This document shows, one piece after another, positions 38,336 through 51,800 of a stretch of 64,000 nt of DNA; position 1 is the stretch's first letter; each line of letters begins with the position of its first letter. Below the pieces are notes generated by a model that did no database searches, was not told the origin of the DNA, and saw only the letters and a program-made list of their open reading frames with translations. Source of the DNA: Argopecten irradians (Eukaryota > Mollusca > Bivalvia > Pectinida > Pectinidae); assembly GCF_041381155.1 (NCBI RefSeq), contig NC_091138.1:32543604-32607603 (forward strand), given 5' to 3'. The translations under genes were made by a program, and so were the position numbers.

Positions 38336-39876
38336 GTGACTATTGAGAGGAAACTGTCCTCCTTGCTTCTAGATTCTATAAATTTCCCAGATCACACTTT
38401 TCATATCAATATTGTTGAGAAAATCCTCTGAAACAAGGACAAAATCACATCCATGCAACTGCCAGGGCAAAAAGGATTTCAACTTACTGTAAAATCAACT
38501 CAACAAAGGATTTCCTTTTACGTTCTAAACAACAAGGATTTCCCTTTATTGCAAGATCAACAAGGATTTGCTCTTTATGCCACAAAATAAGGAACTTCCT
38601 TTATTGCGCAAACAAGGATTTTTACAACTTGCCTTTAAATACAGCACTTAAAAATAGATGCCAACATTTACAGCATAAAAAACATCAGTGTATCATTAAA
38701 ATACATGGTACCATACACTGTAAGAGTACCATTAAAATGCAACTGGCTTAAAAAACAATATCAGGCTTTATTACTTATGGTAAGGCCAACTTTCCAACAT
38801 GACTTTTTGTTCTGTACTGGCTTTATTCTTATAAACAGACTGACTGATTTAAAAACACTATCAGACTCTGATCATTCTATCTTTACATATTACATAATTA
38901 TCTCCCTTGAGTGTAGGTATAGGTTATGACATCATTTCTCTGTGAACAAAAATTGAGTTGATTTTCTCTGGAATGTATGACATAACACTCATAAAAACAT
39001 GGCTTACAATAATTATCTACCCACAAAGGCAGATAACTCTGTAATATGCAAATACAGAAAAGTAAAATTTGAGACACTTGTAGATCATAAGATGATATGA
39101 CAAAAACATACTGAACACAGATAGGCATCATACATCATATGTACAAACTTTCACACAACATTCAAACTGACAAGAAAGTATAAACTATTGATGTGAGTGG
39201 CAGTTAGAATTTGCAATAAATATCTAGATGTATATTTTGTATATGTCCTGGAAAATCCAATACTTTTGAGCAAGTTCTTTGTTCAACCCTTTTTGATTTA
39301 AATGCCCAACTTGTCAAACCACTTAAAGTCCCAATTTACATAACGACCTGCGAAAATTTAAGTCAGTTTTAACCCCATTTAAATTTAAGCTATACCAAGA
39401 ATATTTTTAATGCTTTCTCAGTAACTTTGGTACAGCAATAGCTGAAATGTGTTTTTTGTAAACATGTCTTTATTTTAAACTCGTCGACATAGAAGTTAAA
39501 GTCCTTATTAGCAAACAGAAGTTGGAAAGTTCATGACCCGTTCTCACAAGAGTTTGGAAATATATCACATCGTGGTGTTCTTAACAACCACACTACATTG
39601 TCGGGTAACCGCAATTCATTTAAAATACTTCAGCTACATCCAATTTATTTGAATTTTCATCAAAAGTTTTGAATTGTTATTGTCCATCTTGACTTCTATT
39701 TAGTCTTATTTTTGTATGATTTTACAACAGGATGCTATTTCAAAATTCTTCTAAATCATGAACAAATTCAGTCAGATATGTAAATTGGGACTTTAAAATC
39801 AGCATTATAGCACCAAAAAAATTACTGATGTATGACATAACATGTATATAATAAATAATCCCACGAATCATCACCA
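38336..39876 (-). other. PGS1 3' flank and probable 3' UTR
   Basis: This lies directly downstream of the PGS1 stop codon (39877-39879). It is AT-rich, with no other gene supported. The 3' UTR should begin at 39876 and run leftward, but its end cannot be fixed from sequence alone. Confidence 0.45.
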
Positions 39877-42800
39877 TCAGAAAAATGTCCGACAGGCTCT
39901 TGTCACATACTTGACCCACATTGGTACATGACGGTTTTGTTGTTGGAAGGTTTCATCAGTCATTATAGTCGACCTTGCATATAAATCCTCATGCTCCTGA
40001 AGAAAACACAAAGTAGGAATTTAGGGTATTTTATAGATACAATTAATAATATTTCCAATCAATTATATTTTGAGATGAAACTCAATCTTAGTTGTTATTT
40101 TCATATAGAATATCACAGATTTCATTACATGCATCCTAAGAATGGGCATTTGTAAAAGTCCTTTGTGGCTACCGGTAACACAACTTTCCATTTCAATGAA
40201 TGAGTCATTTTATTGATAAAATGTCAAATAAAGTTAATATGAACAAGCATGTTAAGCAACATTTCTAAAATTAACAAATGCTTTCTTGTTTTCTTTTTAA
40301 ACGGCATCATAATATTTGAAAGAATGCGAGGACTTAAAAGTGAAATATATTAATTGGGAGTATAATCATGCATTAAACCATACAAAATACTATTTAGTTC
40401 AATTTTTTCTCTTCTGTTTACCCTATTTTACACGAGTTTTAGAATCTTGATCTGGAACACCTGTGATATTTTTACCTTTTTGAGTTGGTTCTGAAGCCTC
40501 ATGTTGTTGGTAACAACCACAGCTTGGCATTCTATATCACGGTAGACTGACCTATGACCTGAAAGGAAATATCCAAATTACAGACAACTTATATAGCACA
40601 AATTATTGATAAAATTATATCTCCAAAATCTTGATAAGGTCTCGAATTCTCAAAACAAAAGTTCAGACTTAAGTCAAAACTTAAGTTTTTCTCCTTTCAT
40701 AACTTATGTTGAACTCTCTGACTTATGTTCGTTTTTTACTTAAGTTAGTTTCCAGAAAACGGAGCCAGATCAGTTAAATGTTGACACATGTTTAGAGATG
40801 TATAAACCTGAAGACATGACCAGTTAACAAATCCTTTCATACTTTGTATTGATACTTCACTGACAGAAAATATCCTGTTTATTTTTAAATATGAGGGAAA
40901 ATTAAGGACTATTTGTCTAGAAATTAACTCCATGGCCACCAAATATAGCCAACTTAGGCCGTGGTTGTGTACATTGCTATAAAATCTTGCATGTAAATGA
41001 TATAGACTTCTTGTGTACAAATAAGCTCTCTCTCTAGAAAGCTCTTTTTGTTTAACTGTAGCTACAGTTGTGCATGACATATGAATGCAACAGCAAAAAT
41101 TGAAAAAAAAAGGTTAGTGTGAAGTCATGCATAACCTCTTTAATCAAAGATCTTACCAAAGTTACTAGAGCCTACAATTGTCATAGCGGGGAGCTTGGAG
41201 TCACTAAGATAATACCAGAGGCCCTTCACATGGAAGGACCAGGTATCGTGGAAGTATTCATGTAGCTGTAACCGAGCCTCCTGTCCGTCCTCACACACTC
41301 GGTTGTAAAACTCCTTAGCCGTCTGTACATACACAAAAGGCACTGCCCCGGACACACCCTTCGCACCAAAGAATCCATTTGTCTGCAAATATAATAAATA
41401 TATAAAAGATGCGCTGTTCTTCTCTACTCATGCAAATGTTGACAGTAACTCTCTGGAACTGTGAATTATGGATAAAAGAATAGATCCAACTGTTGATGGA
41501 ATCACTATGATACCTTGTTCAATTGTTTGTGTCACACACAAATAATCAATAGAGCAGGGTTTCAAAATATAGAGTTACTTCCCTTTCTTTCACTCGTCAA
41601 TACTAATGGAGCCGCGTAAAAATAAGTTTTTTGATGCTGTATTACTCTTTTTTTCTAACTTTGACAATACAAATGGAAATATACTCTTATAAAGAGTTAC
41701 TTCCCTTCTTTTCACTCTGTCAATACCTATTGAGCAAAGCAATGGGACCTCTGATACAGACTTAGTTCCCTTCCTTTCACCCTTTTAATACTAAAAAGTT
41801 ACCTGATTTTACAATGTAGAGCTGCTGATGAATTTAGATTGACTTTTGCCTTTAAAATTGTCCAAACACTCTCCATGAATATATCCAAAGTGTTAACCTT
41901 ATGCTTAAAGCCAACACTCTCCGTGAACATATCCAAAGTGTTAACATTGTACTCAAAGCCACATCTTTGTTATTTTCAACATAGTCATGAAGACATTAAT
42001 TTGTAACCATGGACTTGACTGACAACTGTGCCGTGATATATTTGTTTTATATGACTACTCTTGAAATATTTAAATCAGCATTCATTCTTTCTCACGTAAT
42101 TACGTGAAAAGTTGTATCTCGTTGTCTACAGTACTGGTATTATCCATGGTAGGTAAATGATTAGACCATGTCAGACCTACAGAACTAACTTTTACCTCTG
42201 GTGAAGACATTAAGATGTTAAATTGAGCGTCTGTTTCTTGTAGAATGATCTTCATATAATCCTCTGTCAAATTGAAGTAGCCAGAAGCCAGCAGTAACTT
42301 TTCATCTTCCTTGGCTTTTCTGAACATATGTTTCATAACTTGTTCGTCTAACTGGATCCCGAAGGGTCCCATCTGTACCAGGGGGTACACCCAGGTGTCC
42401 ACTCCATCCCTCGACTGTTGTCCTTTGTCCATTTCCTCCTTCACTATATCTAGGATCCGCTGTCGTGCCTCTTTCTTGTAACCCTCACCATCATCTTTGT
42501 CTAGAACAAGCAAAATTTATACTTTATAGCAAATGTACCAGTTTAGTATCTGCATACCTATATGCATTACTGACAATGGGAATCATTCACGTACCACGTG
42601 ATACCCGATAACATTTGTGCGGGACTATTTTTTCTATTTTCTAAAGTCGTTTTAGTGGGGAGATTGTAAATAGTTACGTTCCATCACCACTGGAGATGCT
42701 AGTTCCGCACAAACGTTATCGGGTATCACGTGGTCCGTGAATTAATCCCATTATAAAATGGGAGTTAGGTATTTTACATTCAGTACTGGCCACTGTTTAA

Positions 42801-45800
42801 TAGAGCTGTTTAATAGTCCAGTGTGGCTTTTGTGGTTTATACTCAGGTGCAAATTATATATTGTAACCAGGAAAATCTGGTACATGTATACAAAATTATC
42901 CAATGCTCCATTGGGTTTTCACATGTATAGGGAAAGGCAACTCTCTATTACATCCCCTTATTTTTCAAAGATTATTTAAATAAACAGACAATCTGTATTG
43001 TCTTAACAAACAAATATATTAAACTCTTGCTAATACAGTGTAACTTGTCAAAACTGGGTGTCACCGGGATCAGCATATCTATAATACATAACCAGGATTC
43101 CAGATTATAAAAGTTTTAATTGCTACAAATTAAGAAGGAAAATAAATGATACAAGCCACAATACACAGGGATCTGGATAAGACAAGGGTCAGTTTTGACA
43201 AGTTACACAATACACAGTGATCTGGATTACACAAGGGTCAGTTTGGACAAGTTACACAATATACAGGGATTCGGATAAGACAAGGGTCAGTTTTGACAAG
43301 TTACACAATACACAGTTATCTTGATTAGACAAGGGTCAGTTTGGACAAGTTACACAATATACAGGGATTTGGATTACACAATGGGTCAGTTTAGACAAGT
43401 TACACAATATACAGGGATTCGGATTACATAAGGGTCAGTTTTGACAAGTTACACAATATACAGTGATCCAAATTAGACAAGGGTCAGTTTTGACAAGTTA
43501 CACAATATAAAGGGATCAAGATTACACAAGGGTCAGTTTTGACAAGTTACACAATAATACAGTGATCCAAATTAGACAAGGGTCAGTTTTCACAAATTAC
43601 ACAATACACAGGGATCTGGATTAGACAAGGGTCAGTTTTGACAAGTTACACAATATAAAGGGATCAAGATTACACAAGGGTCAGTTTTACAAGTTACACA
43701 ATATACAGTGATCCAGATTAGACAAGGTTCAGTTTTGACAAGTTACATAATATACAGGGATCTGGATTACACAAGGGTCAGTTTTGACAAGTTACACAAT
43801 ATACAGGGATCTGGATTAGACAAGGGTCAGTTTTGACAAGTTACATTGTATTACATAAAGACAAATGTGTTGTATAAAAACATTTTCCAACTATCAAATC
43901 TTCATCTAAAAGACACTATTTAGTTTATTGGAAATGATAAAATCTTAATTATTGAAATGTATACTGACCATCAAAGGGGTGAGCCTTGCAGTGTGGAGAC
44001 AGTGTAAATGTATTGTCAGAGTGAAGAACAAAAGACGATGCAGCCACACCTTTCACCAGACTAGAAAAAAAATCTGCCATTTCTGTACATTCGTTAAATA
44101 AGATGTATCGGTCCTGTCGATCTGTGAAGTATGATTCGCTGAGATTTGCTCTGAAACAGAATCAATATTCCATCAAATTCTGTCAATACTTAAATCAGGA
44201 AATAACTTTCAAATCAAATTCAGTCACTGTCTCCTTATGATCATTGCAACCTATAACAATTGATAGATTGCCAGATAGTTTGTAATTATACACGCCTTGT
44301 GCTCGCACACACATTTGTACCCATTTAAGGCCGTAGCACATGTTGTATCATACACAATGCAAAATACGAAGTCACATGTTATACACCGGTGGTTTCAGTG
44401 ACAGTTGACGAACCTACCATTAATCAAAACCTATAAACAGGTGATAAAAACTTACCCACTAATGATAAAACTGTCATCAAACAAATACATCTTCATGTGA
44501 TGTAATCCGACGATTTCATCAAAGCGTTGTGGCAGCAGGGATCGAACCAGACCACGTAGGTTTGGGGAGTGGAAGAGATGTACATGGATCATTCCTTGGA
44601 ATTCCTTTAACAGCGGAGTTAACATTGTTCTAGAGGAGCATTCACGTCCTCGTGAACCACGAACAAAGTCCAACAGTACATGAACTTCAAAGTCTTCATC
44701 ATTGTTACTTTTTGCTTCCAGACAAGCCTCGCGTATACTCTCCACCTGGTGTCAATTAATTGAGAATACGGTATTCATTATATGGTGGTCTACATCATTG
44801 TGCTGGTTAATATACAAAATGAAAGGTTACCAGGGATTAAATATATACACCTAAATACAACCGTTTATAACAAACTATCTTATTTATTTTGAAAACTGCA
44901 TGGAATCTTTTTACAAGTACTATATCCTATGACATGTTTGTGTGTACTATAAACCAACTTTCTTTAGCAACTATCAAATTTGGCGATTCCTTCTTTAAAA
45001 CAAGTTTTCAAATATATACTTTTGCAAATTTGAAAATTAAAATGTAAATATCTATCAATATAAATGTGGTCCATATGCAACACAGAGATAAATATTTGAG
45101 AATTTAATGGGACTGTGCACGTAACATTCGCAAAAGCGTACTTCACTGGAAAGGAAATCATTGCACTCAAAAAATATTTGGTTTATAACAGTGCCTATTT
45201 TTGAGGTTTTTGAGCTTTCAAGGTATTTGATGTGTAGAGATATTTGCGGTTAGTCTATTGAACAATAATTCCAATAATGTACAATTTTTTTTTTTTATTT
45301 GTAGTTATACATCACCCACGAAAGTGACGAGGGAGGGAGGGAGGGAGGGAGGGAAGGTAACTTATATAGTAATCATCATTTATTTACGGTGGGGAGGGGA
45401 GAGGAGGGGAGGGGAGGAAGGGAATGTAACTTATACAGTATCCATCATTCATTTACGGTGGGGAGGAGAGATGAGGGGAGGGGAGGAAGGGAATGTAACT
45501 TTTACAGTATCCATCATTCATTTACGGTAGGAGGAGAGAGGAGGGGAGGGGAGGAAGGCAATGTAACTTATACAGTATCCATCATTCATTTACGGTGGGG
45601 AGGAGAGAGGAGGGGAGGGGAGGAAGGGAATGTAACTTTTACAGTATCCATCATTCATTTACGGTGGGGAGGAGAGATGAGGGGCGGGGAGGAAGGGAAT
45701 GTAACTTATACAGTATCCATTATTCATTTACGGTGGGGAGGAGAGAGGAGGGGAGGGGAGGAAGGGAATGTAACTTATATAGTATCCATCATTCGTAGGT

Positions 45801-48800
45801 ACAATTTTCACCTGTTATCTTTGTTATGTCATCAATAAGTAAGAGGGTGCCCACCAGTACATACCAAATCCTGTTCTAGGCTTCCAGTGCCCAGATACAG
45901 TGATGCCAAAACCACTCTCTTTTTGGCTTGCTTCACTCTCATCTGAAAGAAGAATTTGGAGGAAATAATTCAGGAACAGCTTGCTAGGTGGCCGTTTTAA
46001 AAGAAATAAAGACAAACCTGTGTATAAAGACCACCCACATGACAAGAGAAAGTGTTTTCTATGGCTAGGTGGTCTTTAAATGACGGTATCCAGTAGGCCC
46101 TCGAGAGTATGATTTTGACTCCCAAAAATCATCCTTGACTCTTGAGTCTAAAACACATGTCATGGTATTTGTCATATGTTTTGACTCTTCAGATTTCTGA
46201 GCAATTGTGATTTGACTCCTGTTACTGTAAAAAGTCAAGGGTCAACTGGTGGATGCCATGATAATAAGCAAGGCCATTAGGGACCCTAATCCTAATAAAG
46301 TCATAGGTTTATGAAATTTCCTTATAAACAGTTTTAGCTGAATATTCTACACAATGGGCAGACATCCACTGATTTATATACCTAGACACTAATTATATAA
46401 GTACTCCACGAACAGACAATAGGATTGTGGGATGACATGCATTGCATGTTATCATATAAATATGTCATGAAATAATGAAAATTTGCATTAGTAATAGTTT
46501 GTGCGATACCTAACAGTCTGGTTGGTTAGAAATATCATCTTGTTTATAACGACCAACCTGTGTAAAGTATATCTGATCATTTGTCTTTCTGTCAGTGATC
46601 AGCTAATTATAATTACTTTGACCTTCTGACTACATAATTATTACCTTTAATGTTTCATAAAACTGATCTGGCTGTTGGAGAACTTGTACTTGATGACCAT
46701 TAATACCAAAACATGGAGTTTTACTGCCGATCCACGAAAAGGAATGCTTGACTTTGTCATTTGTTGATAGGGTGAATTCCTCCTCCGCTTTAATCTGTCG
46801 TGTCATATCCTTTCTACAGTTAGTCTGTGATAGATATCTATTATTAATTAAGAGAAGAATATATACAATGGACCCATATGATAAATCAAAATAATTTAAC
46901 AAACCTTGAAATCTGGCATAAGTTTTAAAATGGGATTCAATTTCCCTGTGATTTAATTTTGTCTTTGGAACTATGAGTTTTACAAATAAATTAACACTAA
47001 TTATATAAAAAAAAAACATATTAAAATTGCCATAAATCATAATTACAAATGATGCCATTGATTTTAATAACTTATTAATTGATTAAAAAGGTGACATCGA
47101 TTTTCATCAAAAATCAATTAATTTGGAAGGGTTTTGTATTAGCAAAACACCTGCAAACACCTTAATATTATATTCTAGAACAGATCTATACAAGGTTAAC
47201 ATACATAAAACTGTAAGTTGTGTATAATATTTTTCTAGCAATACGTGGATTTTTTTATATGATATTAGCTATAGGTAAACAGTGTTTAAAAACACTACAT
47301 TTTCTCTTAAAAATATGTATGATTAATAGATTTTTCTTATAAAAAATATTCACATGAAATTTAAACAAGAGGCCCAGAGGGCCTGTATCGCTCACCTGGT
47401 TTGTAATGCCAAATAATTTTCTGAATACAGGTTCATTGTTTCTTTTCTAAAGGAATTTTAATATTAACCTCTAAATCCCCTATTGGGCCCCACCCCTCCT
47501 GCCCCCTGGGGGTCAGAGCCAAAATTTATACAAGTTCTGTTCCCCTTCCACAAAGGATGTTTGTGGCCAAAAAAATATTTGGTTATCTTTGTTATGTCAT
47601 CAATAAGTAAGAGGGTCCCCACCAGTACATACCAAATCCTGTTCTAGGCTTCCAGTGCCCAGATACAGTGATGCCAAAACCACTCTCTTTTTGGCTTGCT
47701 TCACTCTCATCTGAAAGAAGAATTTGGAGGAAATAATTCAGGAACAGCTTGCTAGGTGGCCGTTTTAAAAGAAATAAAGACAAACCTGTGTATAAAGACC
47801 ACCCACATGACAAGAGAAAGTGTTTTCTATGGCTAGGTGGTCTTTAAATGACGGTATCCAGTAGGCCCTCGAGAGTATGATTTTGACTCCCAAAAATCAT
47901 CCTTGACTCTTGAGTCTAAAACACATGTCATGGTATTTGTCATATGTTTTGACTCTTCAGATTTCTGAGCAATTGTGATTTGACTCCTGTTACTGTAAAA
48001 AGTCAAGGGTCAACTGGTGGATGCCATGATAATAAGCAAGGCCATTAGGGACCCTAATCCTAATAAAGTCATAGGTTTATGAAATTTCCTTATAAACAGT
48101 TTTAGCTGAATATTCTACACAATGGGCAGACATCCACTGATTTATATACCTAGACACTAATTATATAAGTACTCCACGAACAGACAATAGGATTGTGGGA
48201 TGACATGCATTGCATGTTATCATATAAATATGTCATGAAATAATGAAAATTTGCATTAGTAATAGTTTGTGCGATACCTAACAGTCTGGTTGGTTAGAAA
48301 TATCATCTTGTTTATAACGACCAACCTGTGTAAAGTATATCTGATCATTTGTCTTTCTGTCAGTGATCAGCTAATTATAATTACTTTGACCTTCTGACTA
48401 CATAATTATTACCTTTAATGTTTCATAAAACTGATCTGGCTGTTGGAGAACTTGTACTTGATGACCATTAATACCAAAACATGGAGTTTTACTGCCGATC
48501 CACGAAAAGGAATGCTTGACTTTGTCATTTGTTGATAGGGTGAATTCCTCCTCCGCTTTAATCTGTCGTGTCATATCCTTTCTACAGTTAGTCTGTGATA
48601 GATATCTATTAAGAGAAGAATATATACAATGGACCCATATGATAAATCAAAATAATTTAACAAACCTTGAAATCTGGCATAAGTTTTAAAATGGGATTCA
48701 ATTTCCCTGTGATTTAATTTTGTCTTTGGAACTATGAGTTTTACAAATAAATTAACACTAATTATATAAAAAAAAAACATATTGAAATTGCCATAAATCA

Positions 48801-51800
48801 TAATTACAAATGATGCCATTGATTTTAATAACTTATTAATTGATTAAAAAGGTGACATCGATTTTCATCAAAAATCAATTAATTTGGAAGGGTTTTGTAT
48901 TAGCAAAACACCTGCAAACACCTTAATATTATATTCTAGAACAGATCTATACAAGGTTAACATACATAAAACTGTAAGTTGTGTATAATATTTTTCTAGC
49001 AATACGTGGATTTTTTTATATGATATTAGCTATAGGTAAACAGTGTTTAAAAACACTACATTTTCTCTTAAAATATGTATGATTAATAGATTTTTCTTAT
49101 AAAAAATATTCACATGAAATTTAAAAAAATACAGCATTTATTAAACCTCAAATGCACCTAGCTAGTCATGACGTCACTGGCAGTATCAAGTAAAACATAA
49201 ACACATGTACAGTCATCAAATTTGTATCATATATATATTATATACCGGTATATGCATGTCATAGTATTATAATCTCTTTCGACTTAACACTCTGTAGAGG
49301 CTTCTAGACATGGCAAACACACTAAAAAATGTGTCACTTTTTCTTTATTTTTATTCCACTTTCCATCTATGGATCATTCTAAATTTATTATTTATTATTA
49401 AATAATATTGATATATCTTATATACAGTATACATGTATATGATAAACTGATTTTTATTATGATATCAAAATTAATAAATGCTATAACTTGAATCTGATGT
49501 CCACTGGCCAATATATTTGAATATGGCTTAAAGGTATAGAAAGCAAAAGATGATCTGTACAAGGTGTGTGTTCACACGGTGCCATGTGTACTTCCTAGTC
49601 CAATAACTACCTGATCCCCGGGCTATACATTATATATAGTATGTAATGTCAGGCTACACACAAGTGATCTAATGTCAAATCCTTATTGGCCAGGAAGTAA
49701 AAATTGTAAATATACAGCTAGATTAAATATATATAGTATTCTGATTTGATGGACACAAAAATAAAAAAAAATTGGTCAGAAAATGGCATTATTTACTGGT
49801 ACAAATGTCTGAACAATTTCATACCAATTCCATAAAATGTCATACTTTAAAGATGCTCCACTGCCGACAGAGCATAAATGATATTCATCATTTGAACAAT
49901 AATTGGTGTTTAATCGTGTATATATATGCCTAATTAACACAAAAAATAACATAAAATAATTTATTTCGCCTTTGGTGCATGAGCAATCATTACTTCATTC
50001 CATATAAGATATAGTGCCACGAAATTTTTTCGGGATGCAATTAATTAATTTCATATATTTAACTTTAAGTAAAAATGTAAAATTAGAAGCTCAAACTTTT
50101 CAATGGTGGTAATAGTGTAAAGTAAGTAACTTTTGTAACTGAAGAAAAATACTAAATCGTCTGCTCCTGTTTTTGATAGTGAAAAAATACCATTTGTCAG
50201 CAGTGGAGCATCTTTAAGTAAGATAGATGTACAGATATATATGGTAGATTGCACCTTTCATTACCTTCATTTACATAATTAGAGGACACTGATTTCTTAT
50301 AAGTAATCAATAATATGTATTTTCAACTTATCTAATTGTGTACATGATGAAATTCCTTTTTAAGTGTAAGGATGCACCTTAAGCTTCCTGTTAAAATGCT
50401 CCACCGCTGACAAATGGCATTTTTTCACTATCAAAAACAGGAGCAAACGATTTAGTATTTTTCTTCAGTTACAAAATTACTTACTTAACTCCATTACCAC
50501 CATTGAAAAGTTAGTGCTTCTAATTTTACTTCAAGTTAAATATATGAAAAATAATTAATTGCATCCCGAAAAAATTCCATGGCACGATATCCTATACGGA
50601 ATGAAGTACAAATTGCTCATGCACCAAAGGCAAAATAAATTATTTTTTATATTATTTTTTTGTGTTAATTAGACATGTATATACACGATTAAACACCAAT
50701 TATTGTTCAAATGATGAATATCATTAATGCTCTGATGACCTTACAATTATTTGCACAAAGACAAATGTACTGTATCTCCACTTTTTTCATAGAAATTGAA
50801 TTACATCAGGGTTTTTCCCCTGACAATTATCACCAGGTAGTAAGTTGAAGTTCGGAACACAAATAATTTGGTACATATATATAGGATATAATCATTTGTA
50901 GATTTCTTTTGACAATTGACTTTTCTTCTTCTTCAAATTTTTGGCAACAATATGGCAACACACGGGGTCACCTCATACAAATGAGGATGCCTGGTCAAAC
51001 AATAGTGATAACAAAAATGGTGGTCTTGAGTTAAATGTTGCTGACCACAGCATGTGGCAATAAATATATATTTAAATTATCCAATTGAATATGCCTGAAC
51101 CACCCTCACTCACCAGTGACCTCCTCAATAGGATATAGGTTTGGATTATACCTCACTCACCAGTGACCTCCTCAATAGGATATAGGTTTGGATTATACCT
51201 CACTCACCAGTGACCTCCTCAATAGGATATAGGTTTGGATTATACCTCACTCACCAGTGACCTCCTCACCTCACTCACCAGTGACCTCCTCAATAGGATA
51301 TAGGTTTGGATTATACCTCACTCACCAGTGACCTCCTCAATAGGATATAGGTTTGGATTATACCTCACTCACCAGTGACCTCCTCAATAGGATATAGGTT
51401 TGGATTATACCTCACTCACCAGTGACCTCCTCAATAGGATATAGGTTTGGATTATACCTCACTCACCAGTGACCTCCTCAATAGGATATAGGTTTGGATT
51501 ATACCTCACTCACCAGTGACCTCCTCAATAGGATATAGGTTTGGATTATACCTCACTCACCAGTGACCTCCTCAATAGGATATAGGTTTGGATTATACCT
51601 CACTCACCAGTGACCTCCTCAATAGGATATAGGTTTGGATTATAAAGAATATGGTTTATGGATAACCATTGTTCAAAATTATGTTTTTATTTTCCTTCTT
51701 TCCTTTTGCAAGTAATTAATGTGAAGCAAGTACTGTATATACCTTAAGGTTGGTACTCCCAAATTGTCAAAGCTCATGCCTCTACTTTAATCAGGTTGAT

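Noticed and set aside
45389-45838. 149-codon plus-strand open frame
   Set aside because: It is produced by a 69-bp tandem array whose period is a multiple of three. It lies in a PGS1 intron on the opposite strand.
45824-47058. Separate small genes in the duplicated segments
   Set aside because: These open frames are PGS1 exons 2 and 3 with read-through into introns; splice sites and phases place them in PGS1.
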